Source: Gonapodya sp. JEL0774 (lineage: Eukaryota > Monoblepharomycota > Monoblepharidomycetes > Monoblepharidales > Gonapodyaceae). From it: a stretch of 12,288 nt of DNA. The notes beneath the pieces were generated by a model that had not been told where the DNA came from, searched no databases, and worked only from the letters and a program-made list of their open reading frames with translations. Within the stretch, counting starts at the first letter, position 1; the number at the start of each line of letters is the position of its first letter. Positions 1 to 8,576 of this stretch are shown one piece after another. Both the position numbers and the translations under genes were made by a program. The DNA lies in assembly GCA_027604505.1 (NCBI GenBank), contig JADIIX010000341.1, positions 1 through 12,288 of the forward strand, in the 5' to 3' direction.

Positions 1-55
1 GGATGCATCCGAAGGTGCCACCCACCCGCCACCCCACACCCAAGTCATGTATGCA

Positions 56-63
56 CCCTAACC

Positions 64-96
<33 letters not shown>
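56..96. repeat. Interstitial or subtelomeric telomere-type array, (CCCTAA)~6.7
   Basis: Six CCCTAA units run head to tail (56-61, 62-67, 68-73, 74-79, 80-85, 87-92) and end in a partial CCCT at 93-96. One extra A at 86 makes a local AAACCCTAA, the telobox form. TTAGGG/CCCTAA is the telomere repeat of most filamentous fungi. The CCCTAA strand reading 5'->3' is the orientation expected at a left chromosome end, but 55 bases of ordinary sequence lie to its left. So this is an internal array or the edge of a subtelomere, not a bare end. Confidence 0.93.
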
Positions 97-99
97 GAG

Positions 100-455
100 A
101 TGTCTCGAATTTCTGCCAAAATCACAGAAAATCCGGTATGTACTGTCTTGAGTTTCTCCTCTGTGAGTATGATGAATACTAAGCGCACAACTGCTCCAAG
201 GATCCTCCTCCCAGTCTCCCACGTCTGTTCACGGAGCGAAAACCTCTAGAACTTCCACCTTCAGAGGAGCTTGTAGCTGCTATCACTGACTGTTGGGACC
301 ACCCATTTGACGATGATAACAGCAGGCAGAGAAGGGCTCTCATTTACATGATGAGAGATGCGCTTCCATCACATCAACGCGAACCGTTTGATCTACATGC
401 GCAGAAGGGGACCTTTGGACTGGATTGGATTGACTCATCTTCAATTTATTCTTGA
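100..455 (+). CDS. Possible small two-exon gene beside the telomere-type array, function unknown
   Basis: Model: exon 1 at 100-135 (ATG, 12 codons), intron at 136-200 (GTATGT donor, TACTAAG branch site at about 178-184, CAAG acceptor), exon 2 at 201-452, TGA at 453-455; 96 aa. The intron is phase 0 and removes an in-frame TAA at 180-182. The exon 2 frame is open from 183 to 452. It reads like real protein, with an acidic and hydrophobic part around SEELVAAITDCWDHPFDDD and then RRALIYMMRDALPSHQR. I recognise no family. Just downstream, a different frame (about 440-550) also looks protein-like (FDCLASLQSFENAKKWAMEF), so the 3' end may be frameshifted and this may be a gene remnant. The ATG is only three bases past the array. 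The model rests on frame and splice signals alone. Confidence 0.35.
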
Positions 456-849
456 TTGGTTTGATTGTCTTGCATCTCTGCAATCATTTGAGAATGCGAA
501 GAAGTGGGCTATGGAGTTTATCTGCATGGGGGGAGTAGTCGGGATGGGATGACAGTGGAACTTCAGAGGGTTTACTGTCGGTGGTAGATTTCGAGCAGGG
601 GGACTTTTCGAACGAATGTGTGGTTTTACATCAATAATTCAGCATGGTGTATCACTTTATTCCAGAAACGTTTAACACGGCAGTTCCTAATTCCTGTAAA
701 CTGCCTCCACGCTCTTTCTGGACTGAGCTCTGTCAACGATTATTTGGTTTCATTTAGAAAGTGAATCGACGTTCTTCCTAGAGTGAATTCTTCCTATACC
801 CAAGCTCTTTTTTCTGAAAGTGGGCCGACGAGAGGAATATTTACGTTGA
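456..849. other. No convincing gene; short broken open frames
   Basis: A frame around 610-755 on the + strand reads NVWFYINNSAWCITLFQKR and ends at TGA (about 762), but it has an in-frame TAG upstream and no clear start or splice sites. It could be further debris of the 100-455 gene or chance. Nothing else in this stretch can be supported. Confidence 0.3.
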
Positions 850-1306
850 ATCACTCATGTTCTGTCGTATGGTGTTCACGATAAGAACGTTGACCCTGAC
901 CTATCCCCTCCCACATTCAATCCGCACCGCCACGCTCGACCGCCTCGGATCACTTCCATCTTTCCCGACTTTCGTCCCTCTCTTGCTCGGTTCCAGTCTC
1001 TTACGTCTCACTCTCGTCATCCCATCGCATCCCACACCGTTTCGGCGCTACACATCGCTGATCCGTAACACCGGTCAAAACAGCGATGCTCCGAATGAAA
1101 AAGGCGATTTTCCGGTCTGGAAACTGGGTATGTTGATCCGTGGCGTAATGGATGGGCCGTGGTGAGTCCGTGGGTAACGATCACCAGGTGGGATGGGCGA
1201 GGATGAAGGACGGTGAACCGCGAGGACGTGGAAAGATGAGCTCATTCGCTGTGGAATTGTTCATGGAACATAAGTTGTGTCGTTTTCAATCTTCTTCTCT
1301 CGATTT
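850..1306 (+). CDS. Cryptic spliced coding segment, function unknown
   Basis: Two observations suggest an unrecognised spliced gene. First, the frame open at 850-1065 (72 codons, stop TAA at 1066) reads like protein, including PDFRPSLARFQSLTSHSRHP. Second, a short exon candidate starts at ATG 1086 (MLRMKKAIFRSGNW). It reaches a GTATGT donor at 1128, and an intron at 1128-1187 (60 nt, GGTAAC near the branch position, CACCAG acceptor) joins in phase 0 to 1188. From there the frame continues WARMKDGEPRGRGKMSSFAV to another GTATGT donor at 1307. How the 850-1065 frame connects to the rest is unclear: another frame across 1066-1127 also looks coding, so a one-base frameshift or a separate start at 1086 are both possible. 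No domain is recognised. Confidence 0.25.
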
Positions 1307-1531
1307 GTATGTCTGACTTTTGGCATCAACCACACCGAACGAAGCAATCGACGCTCAATGACGGGCGGAAGCAGCGCCAATTCCATCACGATGGACGTCG
1401 GTGGGAGCTGACCCGAGCGCAAGACAAGGGTGGACGTGTGGAACTCCTGCGAGCTCGCTCGCACAGGTGAGCTGTCAAGGAATGAATGTATTACCACCTC
1501 GCCACCTCATATCACTAAGTTTTTGATATAA

Positions 1532-2120
1532 CTTTCCCTTTGCTCCCAATTTGCAACCCACGCATATCTTCCCATCATCCCGCGCCCTCATGAAGCTAGG
1601 TTCGCGCAACTTCACCGGGACCAGCTCGGTGGAAGCCCAAAGGGCAGTCCCGTTCTCATAGGCAAGCTGCCGCGGCCTGGTACGGGGACGAGCGCGTATT
1701 CACTGTCGATTGCAGGAGAGCAGGCTCCACAGAGTATAGACGAACGAATGGTAATCAGAGCTGGTGAGTTTGTCTTCCTTGTGCTCATGCTTTGATCGGC
1801 AGCTCAACTTTCTGTCATAATCTCGAACTAATATTTTCTGCGATGCTCGTTCATGTGGTCTGATGTGTCCTATGTCTGCTGATCCCAACCCCGAAGACCG
1901 CCCTTTTCCATGAGTGATACCTCGAAATTCGTCCAACGCATCACATGTGTCCGTCCCCAATCAGGCAAGCTCTCTCGCAACAACCAACGCGTCGGCCAAC
2001 TCCCTGTCCACGTTCTCCTCCGACAATTCGGCCTTTGCATTACCTGGATCTCCTGTCCTCCCTGCCACTACGTCCCCGCCGAATCTGCTCCCGGCGCAAA
2101 CCCCACCACCGCTTGGACGG
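1532..2120 (+). CDS. Cryptic Ser/Pro-rich coding exons, partial, function unknown
   Basis: An open frame at 1532-1763 has no internal ATG start and reads RFAQLHRDQLGGSPKGSPVL and then AGEQAPQSIDERMVIRA, up to a GTGAGT donor at 1764. Removing an intron at 1764-1914 joins it in phase to 1915-2120, a serine, alanine and proline-rich stretch (SSLATTNASANSLSTFSSDN, ending TPPPLGR) that stops at TAG 2121-2123 or splices at GTAGGA 2120. An upstream exon could end at a GTGAGC donor at 1467, joining at AG 1594-1595 in a compatible phase. Low-complexity Ser/Pro tails are common in fungal regulatory proteins, but no domain is visible here, so no role is assigned. The acceptor at 1913-1914 is weak and the 5' end is unknown. 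It may belong to the same gene as the 850-1306 segment. Confidence 0.33.
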
Positions 2121-2326
2121 TAGGAGCAATTGACGTACTAATTTATTGTTACAATATCGATATGTACCACTTTGGTTACTTGCCACAGCCTTACATACTT
2201 TAGCAGGAGGACCCATATGTGTTCTAATATATGAACACGATCACGAGACATCCCTCCATTGAATGTAAAAGGAACATCGGATGCCGGCCCGCTTTGTGTG
2301 CACAGAACATTCATTGCAACTGTCTA

Positions 2327-2340
2327 CACCTGTACAGGTG
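2327..2340. repeat. Perfect 14-bp palindrome
   Basis: CACCTGTACAGGTG equals its own reverse complement. It contains two overlapping E-box-like half sites (CACCTG and CAGGTG). It lies inside a short + strand open frame (about 2311-2430, reading ASGTLPMACVSASATRCGG), so it could be a protein-binding site or simply coding sequence. Confidence 0.8.
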
Positions 2341-2477
2341 CCTCTGGCACACTTCCCATGGCCTGCGTCAGTGCTAGTGCTACTCGCTGTGGAGGACTGC
2401 ATGGGATGGATCGAAGGGGTGGGAGTGTATGATGGTGTTTAAGGTGTAGAATATATTTACTATCTACGCGGCTAAAC

Positions 2478-2648
2478 TCACGCTATGACGAACGTTCGAA
2501 AAGTTCGGGTTCGCTCGAAGTTCGACGAGCCGAACCCGATCTCGAACTTAGATTTTTAGATACGATCTTTTTGTAGACGATCTCGAATCAAACTCGAACT
2601 TTCATTGCTCGAACTCGAACTTTGGGTTGCAGTTCGCGATCATGTTCG
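2478..2648. repeat. TTCG/CGAA palindromic element, copy A (G/C-type units)
   Basis: About fifteen TTCG or CGAA tetramers are packed into 170 bases, mostly as GTTCG, CGAAC and CTCGAACT units on both strands. The first ~60 bases (2478-2540) align with 12055-12118: over the first 36 positions I count 29 matches, including TCACGCT-TGACGAA and TTCGAAA. This makes the two copies members of one dispersed family. It includes a perfect 10-bp palindrome, CGAACGTTCG, at 2489-2498, and a larger hairpin at 2506-2538. No coding potential or transposon terminus is recognised. Confidence 0.85.
2506..2538. repeat. Hairpin inside copy A of the TTCG/CGAA element
   Basis: The left arm CGGGTTCGCTCG (2506-2517) pairs with the right arm CGAGCCGAACCCG (2526-2538), with a single bulged base in the right arm. 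The 8-base loop, AAGTTCGA, contains the repeat unit again. The GC-rich stem should be stable in single-stranded DNA or RNA. Confidence 0.8.
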
Positions 2649-2990
2649 TTTTGTGGATGGATCACTGTCTTACCGGCACACTTCGAAATATCATGTCCAC
2701 CAGTCCACCGGCAGCACCGTTGCGGCACAAATCTCCTTCCCCACCTCTATTTTGGGAATGAGAGGACGGATACAGTGGGTCATGGACTCTTGGGCCGTTT
2801 CGGACGGATGGGTTCACTGCCCCCCTTCGTCCTCACATCCTCGTAAGTGCCTGTCTTTCCCTTTCCCGCCCAAGTTTCTCTGCCTCTCTCATCATTTTTC
2901 CCGTTATTTTTATTCGTGGAATTTAATTCCGCTACCCTCGTTCCTCCATCGTCGCTCCTTCGTCCTCGTTCCCACTTTTTCGCACCTTAC

Positions 2991-3427
2991 CTCCATGGTT
3001 CCAAAGGAATAAAGTCGTCAGGATCAGGAGCCGTCGTCGAATTTACATCCAGGATGAGGAGTGAGTGGAAAAGCCTCCGGGCATTCAAGGTAGGCTCAAA
3101 TTGCGAGTGCAATGGGTACCCCGTACCCGTTGGGGCTCCTGGTGTGCGGAAATCGAACGCGAAGGCTGCGCGACCCATCGCTACCCCTTCCCAGATGGTG
3201 GGAGGTGGGTTTGCGCGCCTGTCGGTGTTCAGCTTGGCGAACTGAGCATCTCCGGGTCGGTTTGTACAAACATCGTCCTTCGCGAACACATCCTGCTTCC
3301 TCCACTGCTTGCCACCATTGCCGAACCTCCCGGCCGCTTGACCTAGTACCAATGGTGCTAGGGGCGCGGTCTGGTGGCTTCGGCAGCCACCTTTAGGCTG
3401 ATGCCGTTTTCCCCCAACCCAATCCAT
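2991..3427 (-). CDS. Possible minus-strand exon, function unknown
   Basis: The minus-strand frame is open for 146 codons and reads like protein toward its 3' end (for example RPGDAQFAKLNTDRRANPPP, then NSTTAPDPDDFIPLEPW). It runs directly into a GTAAGG donor (minus strand, from 2990), so the TAA that ends the frame would be intronic. No family is recognised. The opposite strand (2847-3245) is also open and plausible, and a + strand frame at 2605-2842 ends at a GTAAGT donor, so strand assignment is uncertain. A convincing acceptor for the next minus-strand exon was not found. Confidence 0.25.
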
Positions 3428-5096
3428 TAGCTACTGGGCGTCGCGCCCTCCAGCACCACGCCCGTTCCCCGTATCAATCCCCAGATTATTCACCCCCTTT
3501 TTCTGACACCAATTTGCATGTGAGACAGTCTATTCGGAGCCCTCTCCCTTGCTCCTCCCTCCCCTTCCGCATGTGCCCCGAACCCTTCGTCGATGAAACT
3601 CGCTTGTTCGTATTTGGCATCACCACCATCACATTTTCCCTTTTCCATCTCTTATTCTTTCCTGTGTACATTCCTGCACCCCCTCGCCCAGCACAATCTA
3701 ATGCACCCCCTTTCCACCCCCTCTCCCCGCGCCAACTTGCTCCTGTACGCCCTTCACGGCATCAAATCTGAAAGTTCGCTCCGACGGCCTTGCAATCCGT
3801 GCTGCAGCACATGACGCAAGGCAAAAGGCGTGTGGGCCCCACCCGTTGCCCACCAGTCTCCACCTGTCCCCCATGCCACCTTTCTCCACCCCCATCGGCG
3901 GCGCCCCAGCCCTCCCGCTTGCGTGCGCCATTAAAATGTCCCGCGTGGCCGCACCGGACGCGGACAATAGGACAGCTCTCGTTGCGGGCGTGGAAGACCT
4001 GATAAGGTGGTTTGCTGGTACGAGGAGGGTCCTGTGTGGGGCGGGATGTTCTTTGGGGTCGTTGCGGACGGTAGATTGTGAGAGAGGGTGTGTTTAGGTG
4101 TGGAATTGTGGTCATGCTCTCGTCCAACCAACCACCTCTCACACCTCCCACTGCCTGCCCCTTGCCTGCTCACTCACCTCTCTGGCATCTCCAAGCAACC
4201 TTCCAGCTCTGGCGTGATCGTTGTCTGCTTCATGGTCAGGAGCAACGCCCCTGTCCCGGGCACCAGTGCACCCTCCCACCGGATCCACCACGTCCGGTGG
4301 TGGATTCGGGTCCCGGAGCCGGGTCGGGCGCGGTATGCTTGGTGCGGGCTCGTGCTCGGACTCGGGACCAGACGCGGGAGGCCGTGACCCGGGGTCGCTT
4401 GGGGAGAGCAGAGCGAGCCGATGTGGTGCCTGCCTGTCCCCACCACCCACCACCCCCTTCTTCTTCTGAACCCCACCACCGCCGCCGCCACGCACGCACT
4501 CCCTTCCTGACACACTCACGAGCGACTCACAGGAGTGCACCAGCTGCTCGTCGTCTCACGCCTACACCGACACCGTTTCCGAAACCTACGCTCACCCCGC
4601 ACGCCTGCCGCACCTCCCGCACCCCACTTCATGCACCTCCCACACCCCGAACCCCGCACGCCGCTTCAACCCAACACCCGTAACGGTTCACGGCTCACAG
4701 CTCACACGTCGTGTCGCCGGGTCAGTGTCGCAAGTCATAGGTCGGCGTACCTCGAGGCTCGAGGCGTGACAACGACCGAAGGAACTTCGACTTTTCGGAA
4801 GTTTGGAAGTGTCGAGAGCTGGAATCCGGGAATTTGGCGGCGGGGGGGGGAGGGAAACGGTTTTGCAAGTGGGAGGTCCGAGGTGGATTGGAAATAGCCA
4901 TGAGGAACACCGAACACCTCATCGCCACCCTGACCAGCACCGCCCGTGCCACCATAATATCCCCCCTCCCTGACCCCACGGCATAACACTGGTGGGGAGT
5001 TGTGTCAGAATTGACACTTCACACCTCAGATCCCATACCGCGTGTGCCTGGGTTGTCTTCCCACACCTGAGACGGGCGACTTCTTGTGTCTTGTGA
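3428..5096. other. GC-rich, strand-biased stretch without a recognisable gene
   Basis: The + strand is markedly C/T-rich at about 3430-3760 and 4430-4680. The best coding hint on + is an ATG at 3870 opening MPPFSTPIGGAPALPLACAI, open to 4097. On the minus strand a frame reads EGALVPGTGALLLTMKQTTI and runs into a GTGAGT donor near 4173. These lie on opposite strands and neither extends into a coherent spliced model. The 201-codon + frame at 4078-4683 is dominated by Pro, Thr, His and Arg, as expected from C-rich DNA. I see no known domain. At 4842-4850 there is a run of nine G. Confidence 0.4.
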
Positions 5097-5918
5097 GACG
5101 TAGGGGGGCCACGTCGCGACGTCGGGACTCCACACACCAGGTGCAAGCCGCGTCTAATCCTGTTCTCCTTCCTCTCTTCCCGCCCCTTCATCGGGACGTT
5201 TTCCCACTCTATTCTGTTTTTCGTCACATCACATGGTGACCAACCATGCCCCTCAGCCCGGGCACACCCCTCGGACATTCCCCACAACACGATTTTCCAG
5301 GACCCTCGCCTGAGCCCTGTTAGATCCCGGAGCTGTTACGGGGCAGAATCGTGATGCGACGTCTCGGCTGATGAAAATTGCTCGTCGGAGGAGAGAGATG
5401 TGTACGCGGAGAAAGTTCAGATTCGGGCAGTGAAACAGCGAACTTGGAAGAAACATACAAGGAAAGAAGAAGACGCGAAATGTGGAGCTGTTGACGAAAA
5501 GGCACCGAGGTGGGCTTGGAGAACTAGAGTCCAAGATGGAAACGGGGACCCTTTAACAACATGATACTGCGAGGGCGGTGACAAGACGGCACAGCCACCA
5601 AGGTCTGTGAATCACAATTGCAAACGCGAGATCAAGCACCCGAGGGGTTCGCAAGACACCCAACACCCTCCGGACTTCTCCTTCATTGGGTACCTTTGCG
5701 TGTGAAACAGTCGGGAGCTGGAACGGAGGGAGTGTACGGGACAATAAGCGATGGAGGTCGGTGAGTGGCAGAAAGTGAGAGTAAGCAGGTGCGTTGGGGG
5801 GAACATGTGGGGGCCATGTGACACTCACTATTCGCCCTTTCTCATCTACGTCCCCTTCTGGCCTTTGTCAGATCCCCACTCCATCCTTCTCGCTCGACAT
5901 CGGTCCACTTTGTCGTAG
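5097..5918 (+). pseudogene. Possible decayed reading frame with four in-frame stops
   Basis: One + strand frame stays open for 273 codons apart from TGA at 5352, 5562 and 5703 and TAA at 5745; the closing stop is TAG at 5916-5918. The segments between stops are 85, 69, 46, 13 and 56 codons. Parts look protein-like (SSEERDVYAEKVQIRAVKQR; CKREIKHPRGSQDTQHPPDF). Three of the four breaks are TGA, which a single C-to-T change of CGA could give. Random DNA of similar composition would carry roughly one stop per 20-25 codons, so four is low but not extreme. The exactly antiparallel minus frame is also fairly open (5253-5534, 5553-5828). Composition bias or spliced exons are the alternatives. No family is recognised. 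Confidence 0.25.
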
Positions 5919-5979
5919 ACCAGAGCGACTGCGTTGTGACGGAGGTGAGCAGGCCACGCACATATGGGTTTTGTGGTGC

Positions 5980-6011
5980 GGGTTGGGGGGAGACTGGGGG
6001 CTGGGGGAGGG
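5980..6011 (+). other. G-quadruplex motif
   Basis: Five G-tracts of three or more lie in a row: 5980-5982, 5985-5990, 5996-6000, 6003-6007 and 6009-6011, separated by loops of 2, 5, 2 and 1 bases. This meets the standard G3+N1-7 definition on the + strand. It lies just upstream of an inverted repeat at 6021-6053. Confidence 0.85.
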
Positions 6012-6020
6012 CATAGATAG

Positions 6021-6053
6021 CCCTTCACTTTACATCTAATTCGATGTGAAGGG
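6021..6053. repeat. Interrupted inverted repeat next to the G-quadruplex motif
   Basis: CCCTTCAC (6021-6028) is the exact reverse complement of GTGAAGGG (6046-6053). The inner parts ACATC and GATGT also pair in an alternative register. It could form a hairpin with a loop of about 17 bases. No poly-T tract follows, and its role is unknown. Confidence 0.7.
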
Positions 6054-6645
6054 TGCTACAAATGCTGACTCCCGTTCCACTGTATTTACCATCCAGCTCT
6101 CCGTCCAACCCCCTCCACTCCGCCACTCTCTTCCCACACCGAACCCCCAGCCCCGACTAAAGGCTAGGCCTCTGCCTCGGCGGCCTACCGTTGCCTGATT
6201 CCTCCTCTCCCAACCGGTCCAATTCTCGTTGGCACTCTCCACACCATCCCTCCCATCCCTCCCTCACCCTGGAACCCCCTCTTCGCACCGCCGACGCCGC
6301 CACCCACATTCCGCTCCCCCCGCGGCGGATTGGGGCAAAAAGTGAAGCAGGAGGCATTTGTGATGGTGTCGTAGAGGCGCTGGTGAGACGGTGAGACGGG
6401 TGGCTGATGGGGGAGGGGGTGGAAGACGGATGCGGGGACGAGGTTGTAGAGAGGGACACGCAGTGCAAAAGAAAACATTGATGCTGTTCGGTCGCTTGTA
6501 TATTATGCCGGCTCCCTCCCAAGTCCCCAAATTCCCCCGTCAATCGGTTGGTCGGCATATGGGTCGACTCCTGCAATCAGGACAAATTGGACATGCGCCG
6601 GACACGTGTAACCTCATCATTAGCAAGGCCGAAGAGACTCTATCA
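6054..6645. other. No supported gene; C-rich tract and biased open frames
   Basis: The + strand is C-rich at about 6090-6320, and overlapping minus-strand frames (6157-6576, 6185-6478, 6264-6530) are open mainly because of that bias. The start of the 6157-6576 minus frame (MPTNRLTGEFGDLGGSRHNI) looks more protein-like than the rest and is preceded by CAG on the minus strand, so it might be an exon of the minus-strand segment at 6751-6906. Confidence 0.35.
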
Positions 6646-6750
6646 GCGGAAACCCCTGGTTATGTAACATGCAGGCAACATCATAACAAGAAATGCCTGT
6701 TCTTGTTCCATAAAAATAAGTGGACTGAAAACTAATAAAAGCGTACTTAC

Positions 6751-6906
6751 GCACTGCTCGTCGTCTGTACGCAGTCCACTGTGTTTCGGTGCCACGTCCT
6801 CCTCCATGATCACTAATTCTTCATTTATTATAGTCTCCAAGCGATGATAATCATCGATCAGGGCTTCATTCGGGTGACATACTCCGGAGGCATTGCAGTC
6901 CAGGGT
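6751..6906 (-). CDS. Possible minus-strand exon, function unknown
   Basis: The minus frame has 52 codons open from 6906 to 6751 (after a TGA at 6909-6907). It reads LDCNASGVCHPNEALIDDYH and then LETIINEELVIMEEDVAPKH, ending GLRTDDEQC at a clean GTAAGT donor (from 6750). The acidic and hydrophobic pattern and the balanced codons are unlike the biased frames around it. Splicing to the AG at 6657-6656 would give a 95-nt intron and a short last exon ending at TAA. No in-frame ATG is seen, so the 5' end lies elsewhere or is lost. I do not recognise the family. Confidence 0.32.
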
Positions 6907-7152
6907 TCAGCTTTGGGCGCGAGATTGGAATGAGACGGAAAATGGTGGGTGTACAATGAGATGGGCGTGAACGGGAAAGAGAGGGGGAGTGGGTTGGGCA
7001 TTTGCGGGGATGACCGCTGACCGATCTCTAGCTCAATGCATGAGTGAATGTGCCGCTCAATCTGACATTGACGCAAACGGTGATAGACAGAGAACAATTC
7101 AGAGAATCCGTGAAGGTGCAGAAGTTGGCCTAGTCAACAATGCCGGTTGTGA
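6907..7152. other. Unassigned; short + strand open frame
   Basis: A + strand frame at 6989-7285 begins with a protein-like part (SLAQCMSECAAQSDIDANGD, then RIREGAEVGLVNNAGCDRRY) and then becomes Gly/Trp-rich where the DNA turns G-rich. There is no clear donor or acceptor, and no function can be proposed. Confidence 0.25.
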
Positions 7153-8397
7153 TCGCCGGTACCGCAACACAGTGGTAGGAGCGGGGTGCTGTTGGTGGGG
7201 AGGTGGAGGTGCAGATGGTGCGTACGTGGGGAGCGAAGGGGAGATGGGGCGGATGGGGTCAAGGGCGAGGATCGGACAGATTTAGAGAGGACGAAGCAGG
7301 CGGCGGTTACGCCTGCGCGACCGATGCCCTGGTGCGATATTCGGAGGTGGAGTGTGGGTGTTGGGGAGGGGGGAGCGATCGGCGAGTGGAGAGGGGTGTC
7401 GAGAAAAGGTGAGATAAAGAAACCCGTAGAACGTAATAAAGCGATTCGGGTGTGGCAGCGCGGATACCGGTGAAGAACAGGTCCCGGTACAGAGTCACGC
7501 TCGCTCTCCCCATGTCCCGTGACCCGTCCCCACTCCACCACCTCCACCCCTACACGAAACCATAAGGACGTGTGCGCGCACCCGCCTGACACTGCTCCGC
7601 GAATTCCCATCTGGGAGCGGGGAAGAGGTAGGGAAGGAAGTTGCAAATGAGACGGAGAAGGGGCTGTGCAATGTGCAGTACCGAAGCTGGAAATCAATGT
7701 GAATATGTTTCCGTGTTTGCTGCGCTTCGGGCCTTTCCGTCGTCCCCCTGCTCTCACATCTCGTCCGTTTCGTCCTGCGACCCCGCTCCGGTGTGAGCCT
7801 GGCTTCCCGACTTGCCCCGCGGGACCCTCCCCACACTCCACGCCACCGCATCGCACACCGACACACGCCTCTGCCCTGCACCACCCAAGCACCGATTCCG
7901 CATGTCATGGCACGCTCGGGATACGGGCTCGTCTTCTTGCACCGAAGGTGGACCCAGGGGCTAGGGCACACTTTTCCCGTTCTACACTCCACACCGCACT
8001 CACAACCCCCGCCCACTACCCAACCTCGTACCCACGATACCGCATCCCCTCTCCCAATCCCCAACCGCCCTGCCAGACCAACCCACCTGGTAAACCTCCT
8101 CGCCTCAACTCCGACAGGCCAAGTCGTGCCCCTCCTCGTGCCCCCTGGTGCGCCTCTGCTAATTCCCCTTGCGATAAAAGCGTGAGGACAGTGGAGATTC
8201 TCTCGGGCGGAAAAGTGCGTCGCGATGTGGGTCTTGAGGTTGAATGTGCTAGGGGGACGGGTTGCGGACGGGGGAGGGGGGGAAGGAAAACGGTGGGGTG
8301 AGAAGAGACGGCCAATGGTGGGATCGACACATGAATCCACGAGGGGCTCGGGCCACCGGTGAGAACATCTCGCTGACGTTCTATTGGACCCGCACAA
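7153..8397. other. Region open in register on both strands, coding status unresolved
   Basis: On the + strand one frame runs from 7153 to 8298 with only two internal stops, both TGA (7471 and 7648); its last 211 codons start at ATG 7666. On the minus strand, the exactly antiparallel frame is open for 300 codons without a stop (8397-7495). The products are rich in Pro, Ser, Thr and His on + and in Gly and Arg on -, as expected from the C-rich + strand at about 7780-8160. I recognise no motif. Either a real gene lies on one strand and the other is its shadow, or low A+T content alone keeps both open. Confidence 0.25.
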
Positions 8398-8576
8398 AAG
8401 TGCATCAATGGCGTACGAACCCGCACAAGGCTCTCTCTCGGCGTGACAAGCATCGGCTCATCTCGCAGTCGAGACTCAAGCGACTGGGGCTCGCCAGACT
8501 TGCCCCTTACCCTCGTCACCTCGCCGTACTCACCGGGCAATCGACTGGGTACAAATTACGACACAAAAAGTCGGCG

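Noticed and set aside
1-10. Perfect 10-bp palindrome GGATGCATCC at the window edge
   Set aside because: Short palindromes of this size are common, and there is no context on its left side to judge it.
2478-2648. tRNA-like GGTTCG motifs
   Set aside because: The GTTCG units belong to the repeat element; no acceptor stem, D-arm or anticodon arm can be built around them.
2605-3012. 135-codon + strand frame
   Set aside because: It begins inside the TTCG/CGAA element, which supplies its first residues, and overlaps the better-supported minus-strand exon candidate. The GTAAGT donor at 2843-2848 is noted but not enough.
4078-4683. 201-codon + strand open frame
   Set aside because: Its product is dominated by Pro, Thr, His and Arg from C-rich DNA, several other frames are open across the same bases, and no domain or splice signal supports it.
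4842-4854. G9 run with a following GGG as a quadruplex
   Set aside because: Four separate tracts with short loops are not available unless the homopolymer is split; weaker than the motif at 5980-6011. It may also be a sequencing-sensitive homopolymer.
7134-7892. 252-codon minus-strand open frame
   Set aside because: It lies out of register with the longer frames described for this region and has low-complexity composition; most likely a composition effect.
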